This document shows, one piece after another, positions 45,264-54,688 of a DNA stretch of 64,000 nucleotides; the stretch's first letter is position 1, and each line of letters begins with the position of its first letter. Origin of the DNA: Kordiimonas pumila (GTDB lineage: Bacteria > Pseudomonadota > Alphaproteobacteria > Sphingomonadales > Kordiimonadaceae). The notes beneath the pieces were generated by a model. That model was not told the DNA's origin. It worked only from the letters and a program-made list of their open reading frames with translations, and searched no databases. The position numbers and the translations under genes were made by a program. The stretch spans positions 3,086,501 to 3,150,500 of the forward strand of contig NZ_CP061205.1 in assembly GCF_015240255.1 (NCBI RefSeq), given 5' to 3'.

Positions 45264-46027
45264 TACCCCATACCTTTAAAACAGCCTTAGTAACAGGCGC
45301 TGCTAAGCGAATAGGCAGGGCTATAGCTAAAAGCCTCGCCAGTGAAGGTATCACTGTTGCAGTGCATCATAACAGTTCAGCAGCTGATGCTGCTGATGTT
45401 GTGAGCGACATCTGCGCATCTGGGGGCAAAGCTTTTACCGTTAGTGCAGACCTTAATAACGAAGCCGAACTCAATGCTCTCATCCCTGAAGTTTGCAAGC
45501 GTGCTGGAAGCCCTGTTGATGTGTTGGTAAATAACGCGTCACTTTTCCTAAAAGATGACATTAGCACATTAACAACAGAAACGTGGGATGCTCACCAAAG
45601 AATAAACCTGCGTGCACCCGTTATACTTACACAGGCATTTTCACAGCAGCTTCCTGCGCCACATGCAGGCCTTGTCGTTAATATTATCGATCAGCGTGTA
45701 CTCAAGCTAAATCCTCTTTTCATGTCTTATACAGCCTCTAAGTCTGGCCTATGGACAATGACACGTACTCTCGCTCAAGCCTTGGCAAAAAATAACATCC
45801 GCGTAAACGCCATTAGCCCAGGACCAACCTTGCCAAACACTGTTGAAGGGCATAAAGGCTTTGAACAGGAATGCAAGAATGTACCTTTAGGATACGGACC
45901 TGATATAAGAGAATTTACAGCCGCCATTCGTTTTCTACTTGAGACTCCTTCTCTAACAGGGCAAATGATAACCTTAGATGGTGGCCAGCATCTTGCTTGG
46001 CGAACCGATGACATTGTTGAGGACTGA
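45260..46027 (+). CDS. SDR-family oxidoreductase, pteridine-reductase-like
   Basis: 255 residues of the short-chain dehydrogenase fold. TGAAKRIGRAIA is the NADPH-binding loop (the Arg suggests NADPH), followed by NNASLF, a catalytic Tyr-x-x-x-Lys in SYTASKSGLW, and the C-terminal DGGQHLAW often seen in pteridine/dihydromonapterin reductases (FolM, PTR1). It is followed 4 bases later by folB, which supports a pterin role: keeping tetrahydro-pterins or folate reduced. The exact substrate is inferred. Confidence 0.87.
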   Translation: MIPHTFKTALVTGAAKRIGRAIAKSLASEGITVAVHHNSSAADAADVVSDICASGGKAFTVSADLNNEAELNALIPEVCKRAGSPVDVLVNNASLFLKDDISTLTTETWDAHQRINLRAPVILTQAFSQQLPAPHAGLVVNIIDQRVLKLNPLFMSYTASKSGLWTMTRTLAQALAKNNIRVNAISPGPTLPNTVEGHKGFEQECKNVPLGYGPDIREFTAAIRFLLETPSLTGQMITLDGGQHLAWRTDDIVED

Positions 46028-46031
46028 TTAG

Positions 46032-46445
46032 ATGGCACAAGACACATCAAATATTCTGCATATGCCTTACGCCGATGCATCACGGTCTGTGCGTCATGTT
46101 TTTGTACGTGATTATGTCACTGATGCTCAAATTGGGGTTTGGGAATACGAAAAAGATACACGCCAAAAAATCAGAATTAATGTTGATTTATCTGTACGCG
46201 AAGATACGTCATACCATGACGATCAACTTGGCAATGTTGTCTGTTACAATGACATTGTGAATAATATTCAGGAAATTCTTAAAAACGGCCATATCAACCT
46301 TGTTGAGACTCTGGCCGAACAAATTGCTGAGATGACACTTGTTGATGAGCGCGTTATCGGCTCAAGGGTAAAAGTAGAAAAACTGGAAGCTGTTGAAGGT
46401 GCGGCAAGCGTTGGTGTTGAAATTGAGCGGCACAAATTACCTTAA
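46032..46445 (+). CDS. folB: Dihydroneopterin aldolase
   Basis: Splits dihydroneopterin to 6-hydroxymethyl-dihydropterin in folate synthesis. 137 residues. VFVRDYVTDAQIGVWEYEKDTRQKIRINVDL holds the conserved tunnelling-fold start (normally ...IGV..WE...Q), YNDIVNNIQEIL and HINLVETLAEQIAEM the active-site Glu region, and VKVEKLEAVEGAASVGVEIER the C-terminus. Identification also follows from the adjacent pterin reductase. A terminator overlaps the stop. Confidence 0.88.
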   Translation: MAQDTSNILHMPYADASRSVRHVFVRDYVTDAQIGVWEYEKDTRQKIRINVDLSVREDTSYHDDQLGNVVCYNDIVNNIQEILKNGHINLVETLAEQIAEMTLVDERVIGSRVKVEKLEAVEGAASVGVEIERHKLP

Positions 46446-46469
46446 CCAATTAGTAATAATTGGTTTTTT
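46444..46469 (+). terminator. Rho-independent terminator of folB
   Basis: AACCAATTA (46444-46452) pairs perfectly with TAATTGGTT (46457-46465) around a GTAA loop and is followed by TTTT. The stem begins inside the folB stop codon. Confidence 0.85.
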
Positions 46470-46818
46470 CTGGCGATTACACATAATACAACCTTAACAG
46501 TTTTGCACATCGAATCGCTGGCTGCCATAGCCACACAGTAATGACAATATTACAAAATCATTTTTGATAAAATTCTGTACTTGCTTTGCCTTGACCCTAT
46601 ATAAATCAATGACTTATAAAAATTGCACAAATTTTAAGCAATCAGCAGAAACTCTTGTATTACAGCCATATTGCATCTGTGTTGTCTAAGTTTCCCACAA
46701 GGTTATCCACAGGTTAGGTGGAAAAAAATATTTCGAATCATTTAAGCTGTTTGAAGCATTGATTCTTCTGCCCTAATCTTACACAAATAACTTTAATAGT
46801 TAACGGAGTTTGCATTCA
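46470..46818. other. AT-rich gap upstream of uvrC with a perfect DnaA box
   Basis: About 350 bases with no plausible gene. The stretch is AT-rich and contains TTATCCACA (46703-46711), an exact match to the DnaA-box consensus, with a related TTTCCCACA 12 bases upstream (46691-46699). No cluster of further boxes, no GATC array and no usual oriC neighbours are visible, so it is more likely a regulatory or DnaA-titration site than an origin. Confidence 0.5.
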
Positions 46819-48672
46819 TTGCAGGATACAGCCCTAACAAATGGTATCGATATTATTAAGGAGCACATAAAAACTGCTCCCATCGCACCCGGTGTTTACC
46901 GCATGCAGAATATGCACGGCGATGTGCTGTACGTTGGAAAAGCTAAAAATATTAAAAAGCGGATAGTTTCCTATACGCAGGTAAACCGCTTGACCATTCG
47001 GTTACAACGAATGGTCTCTGCTACCACTGCTATGGTTTTTATAACCACCCGTACAGAAAGCGAAGCTCTGCTTTTAGAAGCCTCTCTGATCAAGCGCTTT
47101 AAACCACCCTTTAACGTGCTTTTAAAAGACGACAAATCTTTCCCCTACATTCTACTGCGTGAAGACCATGAATGGCCACAAATCACTAAACATAGAGGCA
47201 AACGACATCACAAAGGTCAATATTACGGCCCCTTTGCAAATGTTTCTTCAGTTAATAGAACTCTCAACATTCTGCAAAAAGTATTTCAGCTTCGGTCATG
47301 CTCTGACACCACACTAGAATCGCGAACTCGTGTTTGTATGCTCTATCAAATCAAGCGTTGTTCAGGCCCTTGTGTTGGTAAAGTAAATGAGCATGAATAC
47401 ACCAGCATGGTTGATGAAACTCGTGCATTTCTGGAGGGAAAGTCATCTGACATTCAGAAAAAATTTGCGGCAACTATGCAAGCTGCAAGTGCTAAAATGG
47501 AGTATGAAACAGCGGCTATATACCGTGACCGCTTAAATGCACTCACCCAAATACAAAGCCATCAATCCATGGTTAATGTTATGGTAGATGAAGCAGATGT
47601 TGTTGCCGCAGAACAAGTTAGCAACAAGATTGCCATACAGGTTTTCTTTTTCCGCGCGGGTCAAAATTGGGGCCATCGTGCCTATTTCCCGCAACATGAC
47701 AGTGCAGACACTGTACCCGAAGTTCTTTCTGCATTCCTTGCCCAATTTTATGACAACAAGCCTGCTCCAAAGCTTATTCTTTTATCTCATGACCTTGATG
47801 ACCAAAGTTTACTTTCTAAGGCCCTTACAGAGCGCATGGAGCGCAAAGTAGAGCTTGTGGTACCCATACGTGGTAAAAAGGCTGACATCGTTGGGGAAGC
47901 ACGAAGAAACGCCCGTGAAGCAATGGAAAGACGAATTGCCGAAACGGCAAGCCAAAGCCGACTATTATCTGGTCTGGCAGAACTCTTTAAAATGCCTACT
48001 CCGCCCGCGCGGATAGAAATATATGATAACAGCCATATCCAAGGCACCAATGCTGTCGGTGCCATGGTCGTTGCTGGCCCAGAAGGCTTTCTGAAAAATA
48101 GCTATAGAAAATTTAATATCAAATCAGAAGCTATCACGCCGGGCGATGATTTTGGCATGATGCGTGAGGTTATGCAGCGCAGATTTAGCCGTCTTATCAA
48201 AGAAGATGCAGACCGTACACGCGGCCAGTGGCCCGATCTTTTACTTATTGACGGTGGCAAAGGCCAGCTTTCTTCTGTGATGGAAGTCCTTACGAAGTTA
48301 GCGATCAAAGATGTTATGGTTGTTGCCATTTCAAAGGGGCCAGACAGGAACGCAGGGCGTGAGCAGTTCCATATAGCTGGGCGCGATACATTTATGTTAC
48401 CCATCAATGATCCTGTTCTCTACTATTTGCAACGCCTACGGGATGAAGCACACCGCTTTGCCATCGGTAGCCACAGAACCCGCAGGTCAGGTGATATTAA
48501 AAAATCGCCTCTCGACACCATCCCAGGCATAGGGCCTAAGCGCAAAAAAGCCCTTTTGCACCATTTTGGTTCCGCAAAGGCTGTGATCGATGCAGATGTT
48601 CGCGACATTGCAAGCGTTGATGGTATTTCAAAAGCAACGGCACAACAAATTTACGATCATTTTCACGAGTGA
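46819..48672 (+). CDS. uvrC: Excinuclease ABC subunit C
   Basis: The dual-incision nuclease of nucleotide excision repair. 617 residues from TTG 46819, which has CGGAG at 10 bases; the earlier TTG at 46810 is too close to that site. Domains in order: GIY-YIG nuclease (APGVYRMQNMHGDVLYVGKAKNIKKR), UVR motif (AKMEYETAAIYRDRL), RNase-H-like nuclease (IEIYDNSHIQGTNAVGAMVV and LLLIDGGKGQLS), and a C-terminal double helix-hairpin-helix (DTIPGIGPKRKKALLHHFGSA...VDGISKATAQQIYDHF). It leads the uvrC-pgsA-moaD-moaE string. Confidence 0.97.
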   Translation: MQDTALTNGIDIIKEHIKTAPIAPGVYRMQNMHGDVLYVGKAKNIKKRIVSYTQVNRLTIRLQRMVSATTAMVFITTRTESEALLLEASLIKRFKPPFNVLLKDDKSFPYILLREDHEWPQITKHRGKRHHKGQYYGPFANVSSVNRTLNILQKVFQLRSCSDTTLESRTRVCMLYQIKRCSGPCVGKVNEHEYTSMVDETRAFLEGKSSDIQKKFAATMQAASAKMEYETAAIYRDRLNALTQIQSHQSMVNVMVDEADVVAAEQVSNKIAIQVFFFRAGQNWGHRAYFPQHDSADTVPEVLSAFLAQFYDNKPAPKLILLSHDLDDQSLLSKALTERMERKVELVVPIRGKKADIVGEARRNAREAMERRIAETASQSRLLSGLAELFKMPTPPARIEIYDNSHIQGTNAVGAMVVAGPEGFLKNSYRKFNIKSEAITPGDDFGMMREVMQRRFSRLIKEDADRTRGQWPDLLLIDGGKGQLSSVMEVLTKLAIKDVMVVAISKGPDRNAGREQFHIAGRDTFMLPINDPVLYYLQRLRDEAHRFAIGSHRTRRSGDIKKSPLDTIPGIGPKRKKALLHHFGSAKAVIDADVRDIASVDGISKATAQQIYDHFHE

Positions 48673-48733
48673 TTGACGCACGCGCGGAAAACTCTATTGT
48701 GTGACGGAAACCCTGTTCTCGGATACCTATTAC

Positions 48734-49285
48734 ATGTGGAATATACCTAACATCCTGACCTTGTCGCGGATACTCGTTATACCGATTTTGGTCGCGTCCT
48801 TTTATATGGACCAACCTCTTGGAAGCCATATTGCTTTCGTAACCTTTACTATTGCAGGTATCACTGATTTCTTTGATGGCTACCTAGCTCGAGCAACAGG
48901 CAAAGTATCTGTTATTGGCCAGTTTCTTGATCCAATTGCCGACAAGCTGATGGTTGGGGCTATCTTGTTGATGGTCGTAAGCGTCGAGTGGGTTAGTGGT
49001 ATTCATGTTGTTGCAACAATTATTATCATGTGCCGCGAATTGCTAGTATCTGGCCTCAGAGAATTTCTAGCCGGTATTCAGGTTGGCGTGCCAGTAACCT
49101 GGCTCGCTAAATGGAAAACCACCGTACAAATGGTTGCACTCGGAGCCCTTACCTGGACAGACGGAGGTAGAGAACTTGGCCTACCTGCTCAGGAAATTGG
49201 GCTAACATTACTGTGGGTTGCAGCCGTTCTAACACTATATACTGGGCTTGATTATTTACGTACTGGCCTAAAGCATATGGTGTAG
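48734..49285 (+). CDS. pgsA: CDP-diacylglycerol-glycerol-3-phosphate 3-phosphatidyltransferase
   Basis: Makes phosphatidylglycerol phosphate, the precursor of phosphatidylglycerol and cardiolipin, in the inner membrane. 183 residues from ATG 48734 (MWNIPNILTLSRIL, the classical start); the GTG at 48701 is an extension without support. The CDP-alcohol phosphatidyltransferase motif ITDFFDGYLARATGKVSVIGQFLDPIADK carries all conserved Asp residues (D-x2-DG-x2-AR-x8-G-x3-D-x3-D). Several transmembrane helices. Followed by moaD after 3 bases. Confidence 0.95.
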   Translation: MWNIPNILTLSRILVIPILVASFYMDQPLGSHIAFVTFTIAGITDFFDGYLARATGKVSVIGQFLDPIADKLMVGAILLMVVSVEWVSGIHVVATIIIMCRELLVSGLREFLAGIQVGVPVTWLAKWKTTVQMVALGALTWTDGGRELGLPAQEIGLTLLWVAAVLTLYTGLDYLRTGLKHMV

Positions 49286-49288
49286 CAC

Positions 49289-49540
49289 ATGCAGCTAATT
49301 TATTTCGCCAGTGTGCGTGAAAGTATTGGTAAAACAGAAGAACTTCTCTCAAAACCAGAAGATGTCAAAACGGTTCAGGACCTTATACATTACCTAAAAG
49401 CACTTAATGAGAGTTATGCTCAAGCACTCAGAAAAGCTGACTTTATAAGAGTTGCCGTAAACCAAGTGCATGTCCAGCATACTCACCCCATTACTGATAC
49501 TGACGAAATTGCCATTTTCCCACCAGTAACAGGAGGGTAA
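49289..49540 (+). CDS. moaD: Molybdopterin synthase sulfur carrier subunit
   Basis: A ubiquitin-like sulfur carrier for molybdopterin synthesis. 83 residues ending in the required Gly-Gly (FPPVTGG), which is thiocarboxylated. The start MQLIYFASVRESIGKTEE is typical. It is 3 bases after pgsA and 3 before moaE, so all are co-transcribed. Confidence 0.95.
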   Translation: MQLIYFASVRESIGKTEELLSKPEDVKTVQDLIHYLKALNESYAQALRKADFIRVAVNQVHVQHTHPITDTDEIAIFPPVTGG

Positions 49541-49543
49541 ATT

Positions 49544-49990
49544 ATGGCGTTTATCTCTGTTCAGGAAAATGACTTTGATATTACACAAGAGATTACACGC
49601 TTGAAAAATAGCAACCATGCTATCGGTGCAGTCGTTAGTTTTACAGGAACTGTGCGTGATATTGGCGGTATCTTAACTAGTATGGAGCTTGAACATTACC
49701 CTGGCATGACAGAAAAAGAACTTGAACGTATTGCTCTTCATGCTGAAGAACGTTGGCCGCTTGAAGGATGCTGCGTCATTCATAGATATGGTAAACTCTA
49801 TCCGGGCGACAATATTGTTCTTGTTATCACAGCTTCTGCCCACAGAAGTGCGGCTTTTGAGGCCGCTGAATATCTTATGGATTTTCTAAAAACGCGGGCA
49901 ACATTCTGGAAAAAGGAAACCACTCACACTGGTGGGAAATGGGTTGATGCCAAAGAAGCAGATGATGACGCCCTAAAACGCTGGCAGTAA
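49544..49990 (+). CDS. moaE: Molybdopterin synthase catalytic subunit
   Basis: Adds two sulfurs, supplied by MoaD, to precursor Z. 148 residues. GAVVSFTGTVRD, LEHYPGMTEKELERIA, HRYGKLYPGDNIVLVITASAHRSAAFEAAEYLMDFLKTRATFWKKE contain the substrate arginines and histidine and the active-site lysine (FWKKE). AGGAGG precedes the ATG. Last gene of the uvrC string. Confidence 0.96.
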   Translation: MAFISVQENDFDITQEITRLKNSNHAIGAVVSFTGTVRDIGGILTSMELEHYPGMTEKELERIALHAEERWPLEGCCVIHRYGKLYPGDNIVLVITASAHRSAAFEAAEYLMDFLKTRATFWKKETTHTGGKWVDAKEADDDALKRWQ

Positions 49991-50072
49991 GCTTAACTTT
50001 ATTTTGCCGCATTATAGTAAAGCCAATGCCTCATTTGACATATACTCTCCTCACCAAAGATGGAGATGATAT

Positions 50073-50807
50073 ATGCAAACAAACCCTATACAGGTTTTTT
50101 CAGCCGCTTTTATAGCACTTGGCATAGCCGCATCAGGCTGGTTCATAAGCCAAGGTTTCATTGAAAGCCGCGCAGACGAACGATATGTTACCGTTAAAGG
50201 CCTTGCTGAAACACAGGTTCGCGCAGACAGGGCTGTCTGGGCCATTACATTTATTGCTGCTAACGATGTACTGCAAGAAGCACGAAATAAGTTAACGAAC
50301 GAACGGGATGCCGTTTTCAAATTTTTAGACACCTATTCAATCTCTAAATCTGATACTGAAATGCAAAGCCTTCGGGTTGTAGATCAGCTGGCACGAACCT
50401 ATAATAATGGCCCTGTCGCCAACCGTTACCTCATTCAGCAAACAATTTTGGTACGTAGTAACGACATTGACGCGGTTGCAAATGCCGCCCAAAATGTAGG
50501 TGATATGCTGGATGCTGGTGTACTTATCGGTAACCTTGATGGTTACGGCGAAAGCACACCGCATTATCTCTTTACAAAATTGAATGACATCAAGCCCAGT
50601 ATGATTGCAGAAGCTACTGCAAATGCCCGCGTCGCAGCGCAGCAATTTGCACACGATGCAGGCACAACTATTAACGGCATTAGAAAAGCAAATCAGGGGA
50701 ATTTTCAAATATTACCTGCGGAAGATGCCCCGGGGCTTATAGAGGCAAACCAAATCCATAAAAAAGTTCGTGTTGTCACCACACTTGAATATATTCTTGG
50801 GCGATAA
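50073..50807 (+). CDS. SIMPL domain protein (DUF541)
   Basis: 244 residues: an N-terminal membrane anchor or uncleaved signal (about 7-29), then a SIMPL domain (RYVTVKGLAETQVRADRAVWAITF, later EATANARVAAQQFAHDAGTTINGIRKANQGNFQI and the end RVVTTLEYILGR). Family members are periplasmic or surface proteins; in one eukaryotic case the domain binds a signalling kinase, but no bacterial mechanism is settled. It occupies the place after the ftsZ end and converges on it. Confidence 0.85.
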   Translation: MQTNPIQVFSAAFIALGIAASGWFISQGFIESRADERYVTVKGLAETQVRADRAVWAITFIAANDVLQEARNKLTNERDAVFKFLDTYSISKSDTEMQSLRVVDQLARTYNNGPVANRYLIQQTILVRSNDIDAVANAAQNVGDMLDAGVLIGNLDGYGESTPHYLFTKLNDIKPSMIAEATANARVAAQQFAHDAGTTINGIRKANQGNFQILPAEDAPGLIEANQIHKKVRVVTTLEYILGR

Positions 50808-50810
50808 GGC

Positions 50811-50839
50811 AAAAAAAAGCCGGGCTATATAAGCCCGGC
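50811..50839 (-). terminator. Rho-independent terminator of the mur/fts cluster
   Basis: GCCGGGCT (50819-50826) pairs with AGCCCGGC (50832-50839); read on the minus strand the stem is followed by TTTTTTTT. It ends the long wall/division transcript just after ftsZ. Confidence 0.88.
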
Positions 50840-50876
50840 AGGAAATAGGAATTGAGCGGGATAAATCCCAACAGGA

Positions 50877-52550
50877 TCAGTTTTGTTGACGTCTCAGAAA
50901 ACTGGGTATCTCAAGCTGATCGGTAGACGGCTTAGGCGCGGGCCTGTCATCAGCAGAAACACCTCCAAGAGACGGCGTAGAAGGCTGTGCTGTGGTAACA
51001 CCATCGTTAGAAGCTAATGGCTTCTCAACTGGTGCCGTAGCTTCAGAGCTTCTAAGTCCAGCCGTCATTACTTGAAACAGACTACGTTTTTGCTGTGGCT
51101 GTTCTTCCTGATGTTCTTCATAAGGCACTTGGTCTTCTTCCACAGCTTCATCTGATGCATAAGCGTCTACAATCGAAGACGATGTAACACTTCCCAAAGG
51201 TTGCTCAACACTAGCTTTAGGCATCAATGGTGCTTCTGCCACAAATGTCTCAGATACACTAGCAACAGCTTTATCCTCTAAGTCAGCTTCTTCAGGAAAA
51301 AAACTGCGAACCACCGGCCTTTCTTCTGCTTCAACTGACGCAGGCACCTCATCAATCTCTACATTTTCTGCTTCTGAGGCTTCTTCCACCACAGATTGTT
51401 CGTCGCTGTAAGACACAGCACTTGCAATCGCATCAAGAACCGATTGAGGTTCCCCAGCCTCTGCACTTTCAGATATGTCATGTGCGGTCACTTCTGGTTC
51501 AGTTTTTTCTATTTGTGCTGGCTCTTCACGCGTTTCTACAACAATAGGTTTGCGCTCAGGAGCTGGAATATCAATACCACCGATACCACCTTCGATACCA
51601 GTTGCCACAACAGAAACCCTGAGTTTACCTTCCAAATCTGGATTAAAGGCAGAGCCAAATACAATCAGTGCATCTTGATCAACCTGCTCGCGCACCATAT
51701 TAACGGCTTCATCAACTTCATAAAGCGTCATATCCATGCCGCCCGTTACATTGATAATAACGCCCTTGGCACCTTTCAGCGATGCCTCTTCAAGCAGTGG
51801 GTTAGAAATGGCTGCTGCAGCGGCATCCTGAGCCCGCGTTTCACCTTCTGCCTCACCTGTCCCCATCATAGCTTTGCCCATTTCAGACATAACCGTGCGC
51901 ACATCAGCAAAATCAAGGTTAATAAGACCTGGCATAACCATAAGGTCTGTAATGCCACGAACACCTGAATGTAAAACTTCATCTGCCATATTAAAGGCGT
52001 CAGCAAACGTTGTGCGTTCATTCGCAACCCGGAATAAGTTCTGGTTTGGAATGATAATGAGTGTATCAACGTGTTGTGAAAGCTCTTTGATGCCGGCTTC
52101 CGCAATCTTCATGCGGCGGCCACCTTCAAACTGGAAAGGCTTTGTTACAACACCAACAGTTAGAATACCGCGCTCCCGAGCACGGCGGGCAATGACCGGT
52201 GCAGCACCAGTACCCGTACCACCACCCATACCAGCGGTAATGAAAGCCATGTGGCAACCGTCTAGAATTGTATCTATGGTTTCAAGGGCCTCTTCAGCTG
52301 CCGCTTCACCGATTTTAGGCTGTGCACCTGCCCCCAAGCCTTGGGTTATCTGCACACCAAGCTGAATTCTGTTGTTTGCAGTAGATGCCGTAAGTGACTG
52401 CGCATCCGTATTAGCAACAACAAAATCAACACCTTGCAACTGTGCTGCAATCATGTTGTTAACAGCGTTACAACCAGCACCGCCAACACCGATAACCGCA
52501 ATGCGCGGCGTTAGTTCCGTTAGTTCCGTATTACCAAATTCAATAGACAT
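50877..52550 (-). CDS. ftsZ: Cell division protein FtsZ
   Basis: The tubulin-like GTPase that polymerises into the division ring. 557 residues. The GTP-binding core (about 1-320) has [13 protein letters not shown], the tubulin signature [13 protein letters not shown], and [15 protein letters not shown]-like [23 protein letters not shown]. An acidic, Ser/Glu-rich disordered linker of about 210 residues follows (about 325-540), then the conserved C-terminal peptide [10 protein letters not shown] that binds FtsA and other partners. The long linker is usual for alphaproteobacteria. It lies 73 bases after ftsA. Confidence 0.98.
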   Translation of the reverse strand: MSIEFGNTELTELTPRIAVIGVGGAGCNAVNNMIAAQLQGVDFVVANTDAQSLTASTANNRIQLGVQITQGLGAGAQPKIGEAAAEEALETIDTILDGCHMAFITAGMGGGTGTGAAPVIARRARERGILTVGVVTKPFQFEGGRRMKIAEAGIKELSQHVDTLIIIPNQNLFRVANERTTFADAFNMADEVLHSGVRGITDLMVMPGLINLDFADVRTVMSEMGKAMMGTGEAEGETRAQDAAAAAISNPLLEEASLKGAKGVIINVTGGMDMTLYEVDEAVNMVREQVDQDALIVFGSAFNPDLEGKLRVSVVATGIEGGIGGIDIPAPERKPIVVETREEPAQIEKTEPEVTAHDISESAEAGEPQSVLDAIASAVSYSDEQSVVEEASEAENVEIDEVPASVEAEERPVVRSFFPEEADLEDKAVASVSETFVAEAPLMPKASVEQPLGSVTSSSIVDAYASDEAVEEDQVPYEEHQEEQPQQKRSLFQVMTAGLRSSEATAPVEKPLASNDGVTTAQPSTPSLGGVSADDRPAPKPSTDQLEIPSFLRRQQN

Positions 52551-52623
52551 TTGCCCAATTCCTCCGTTTTCTCTTTTTATCCTGCAATCACGATCAAAGC
52601 CAGCATATTGACAGAATAGCCCA

Positions 52624-53889
52624 TTAGAAATTGTCCCTTACCCACTGAACCATACGCCCAAGAGGGCCTGTGGCACCTGTGGTTTCATCGTGTTTTTTAT
52701 TATCGCTTCTAAATACTTCTTTTGGTCTACGAACAGCATACTCAAGCAGCCCCGCTAACGCAGAAAAGTTTGGCATTTGCGCAGCAACAGGCAATCCTTC
52801 AATAGTTCGGGGCCGCCCAATCCGCACTTGCCTTCCCAAAACTCTTGTAGCTAGATCCCGCACGGCTTCGCACTGTGCCACACCGCCCGTTAACACAACA
52901 CGCTTACCAGCTACACCTGAAAACCCTGACGCATCCAACCTTTCTGCAATGGTCGTAAACAGAAGCTCCATTTCCTTCTGGATTATGCTTGTTAATGCGC
53001 TTCTTGGCATACGTGCCATTTGATCAGAATCTTCTTCACCCACTTGGGGCACTTCAATTTCTAACCTCGCATCTGCAGGGTCAACAATAGCAGCCCCGTT
53101 AAACGTTTTTAATCTTTCGGCATGTTCAAACGGCGTTAAAAGGCCACGCGCCACTTCTTCTGTTACCTGACTTCCACCAAGTGGGATAACTTCAGCATGG
53201 ACAAGTGCACCCTGCGCAAAAATTGATATACCGGTTGTGCCGCCACCCATATCAATACAAGCAGCACCCATTTTGGCTTCATCTTCCACAAGGCAAGAAA
53301 GGCCCGCCGCAAAGGGGGTTAATACAACAGAGCTAACATTTAAATGCGCCCGTCTAACACATGCTTTTAAGTTACGTAGTGGCCCTGAAGCAGCGGTCAC
53401 AATCAAAACTGCAACAGACAGCTTCTTGCCGCACATACCAACAGGTTCCCGTGGGCCGAAATGGCCGTCCACAGCATACGCTACAGGAAAAGCATGCAAT
53501 AAGCCTTCTTCATCAAAGTCTATTTGTGCCTTGGCCTGCTCCATTGCTTTTGTAATGTCAGCATCACTTACAGCATGGCCTGTAACATCAACTTCAACCT
53601 CAACCACTTGGCTTTTGGGCTCGCCTCCAGAAAAAGTAAGCATCACATCACTGACCGTGATACCTGCCATTTTTTCAGCTTGATCAACGGAGGCTCTTAT
53701 TGCTTTTTCTGTCAGTTCCATATCTACGATGGCACCGCCAACAGCGCCGCCGTTACACGCTCTGTTTCCAACACCTTTAACATGGAAAGTTCCACTTGCA
53801 GTTCTTTCTGCAATTAAGCAAGCAACCTTGCTTGAACCAACATCAAGGGCGGCAATTATTGTTTCTTGTCCGCTGGCGAGTGGCTTCAT
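52624..53889 (-). CDS. ftsA: Cell division protein FtsA
   Basis: An actin-like ATPase that anchors FtsZ to the membrane. 421 residues. [15 protein letters not shown] is the phosphate-1 loop, [21 protein letters not shown] the phosphate-2 loop, and [17 protein letters not shown] the adenosine loop. The SHS2-type 1C domain lies at about 85-165. The C-terminus [14 protein letters not shown] is the amphipathic membrane-targeting helix. 19 bases separate it from ftsQ. Confidence 0.98.
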   Translation of the reverse strand: MKPLASGQETIIAALDVGSSKVACLIAERTASGTFHVKGVGNRACNGGAVGGAIVDMELTEKAIRASVDQAEKMAGITVSDVMLTFSGGEPKSQVVEVEVDVTGHAVSDADITKAMEQAKAQIDFDEEGLLHAFPVAYAVDGHFGPREPVGMCGKKLSVAVLIVTAASGPLRNLKACVRRAHLNVSSVVLTPFAAGLSCLVEDEAKMGAACIDMGGGTTGISIFAQGALVHAEVIPLGGSQVTEEVARGLLTPFEHAERLKTFNGAAIVDPADARLEIEVPQVGEEDSDQMARMPRSALTSIIQKEMELLFTTIAERLDASGFSGVAGKRVVLTGGVAQCEAVRDLATRVLGRQVRIGRPRTIEGLPVAAQMPNFSALAGLLEYAVRRPKEVFRSDNKKHDETTGATGPLGRMVQWVRDNF

Positions 53890-53908
53890 ATCAGTTTTAC
53901 TCTATACA

Positions 53909-54688
53909 CTAAGTGGCCCATTCCTTGCCCTCCATCATTCTATGTCCCGCGGGGGTAACGCGCATAGCAACACGGCCAGGAATACGCATATCAATCACAC
54001 TAACTTCACGCTCTAAAAGCTTTTGAGTTCGCTCTAACTCTGCAAATTTATGCCAGGCTTCTGTGCTATTATATTTAACAGCTATATCTTCCGGTAGCTT
54101 CACTCGAACACCATTATAAAAAATAAGGTCCCAGCGGCGTTCACCAACACGAACTGCCGTTCTAATATATGCCATTATTTCAGGCTCAGAAGACAACATT
54201 GAGAGAAGCGGAGCAACAACTTGGGGTGCCGTTTCACCAACAATACGTAACAATTTTGAAAACTCGGAAAGGCCTTGACCGGTGATAACCACACCATCTG
54301 AATCAATAAGATAAATAGCACCTTGGTATTGCCACAAAGCAAAAGGCTTGCGTTCTTCAATCTCTACAGTCAAATCACCAGGGAAAATCCTCGCTATTGT
54401 CGCATGTTTAACCCACGGTAATGTTTCTATCCGTTGCTGAATCTCGCTAAGATCAATACTTAAAAGCGGCATGCCGTCATCAATATCAAGCACTGCCAAA
54501 ATTTCTTTTGATGTTGTTCGGTGTGCACCACTAATAGAAAGCTTAGATAACACAAAACCAGCTGATCTTGTGGTCTCCATAAACCATGAGTTCACTGCAG
54601 GTACAACAAATTGCCATCCTGCAATCACACCGAATAGCGATAAGCCGATCAACAAAGCAAACCAGTAATGACGGAGTGTAGCTGTCAC
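53909..54688 (-). CDS. ftsQ: Cell division protein FtsQ
   Basis: A bitopic inner-membrane protein of the divisome core. 259 residues: one transmembrane helix (about 10-30), a POTRA domain (FVLSKLSISGAHRTTSKEILAVLDIDDGMPLLSIDLSEIQQRIETLPWVKHATIARIFPGDLTVEIEERKP) and a beta domain with LIDSDGVVI. The start is GTG, overlapping the murB stop as GTGA. In many relatives ddl lies between murB and ftsQ; here it is absent. Confidence 0.95.
   Translation of the reverse strand: MTATLRHYWFALLIGLSLFGVIAGWQFVVPAVNSWFMETTRSAGFVLSKLSISGAHRTTSKEILAVLDIDDGMPLLSIDLSEIQQRIETLPWVKHATIARIFPGDLTVEIEERKPFALWQYQGAIYLIDSDGVVITGQGLSEFSKLLRIVGETAPQVVAPLLSMLSSEPEIMAYIRTAVRVGERRWDLIFYNGVRVKLPEDIAVKYNSTEAWHKFAELERTQKLLEREVSVIDMRIPGRVAMRVTPAGHRMMEGKEWAT

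Noticed and set aside
46446-46818. Replication origin
   Set aside because: Only one exact DnaA box and one weak one; no box cluster, and no hemE, dnaA, dnaN, parAB or gidA neighbours.
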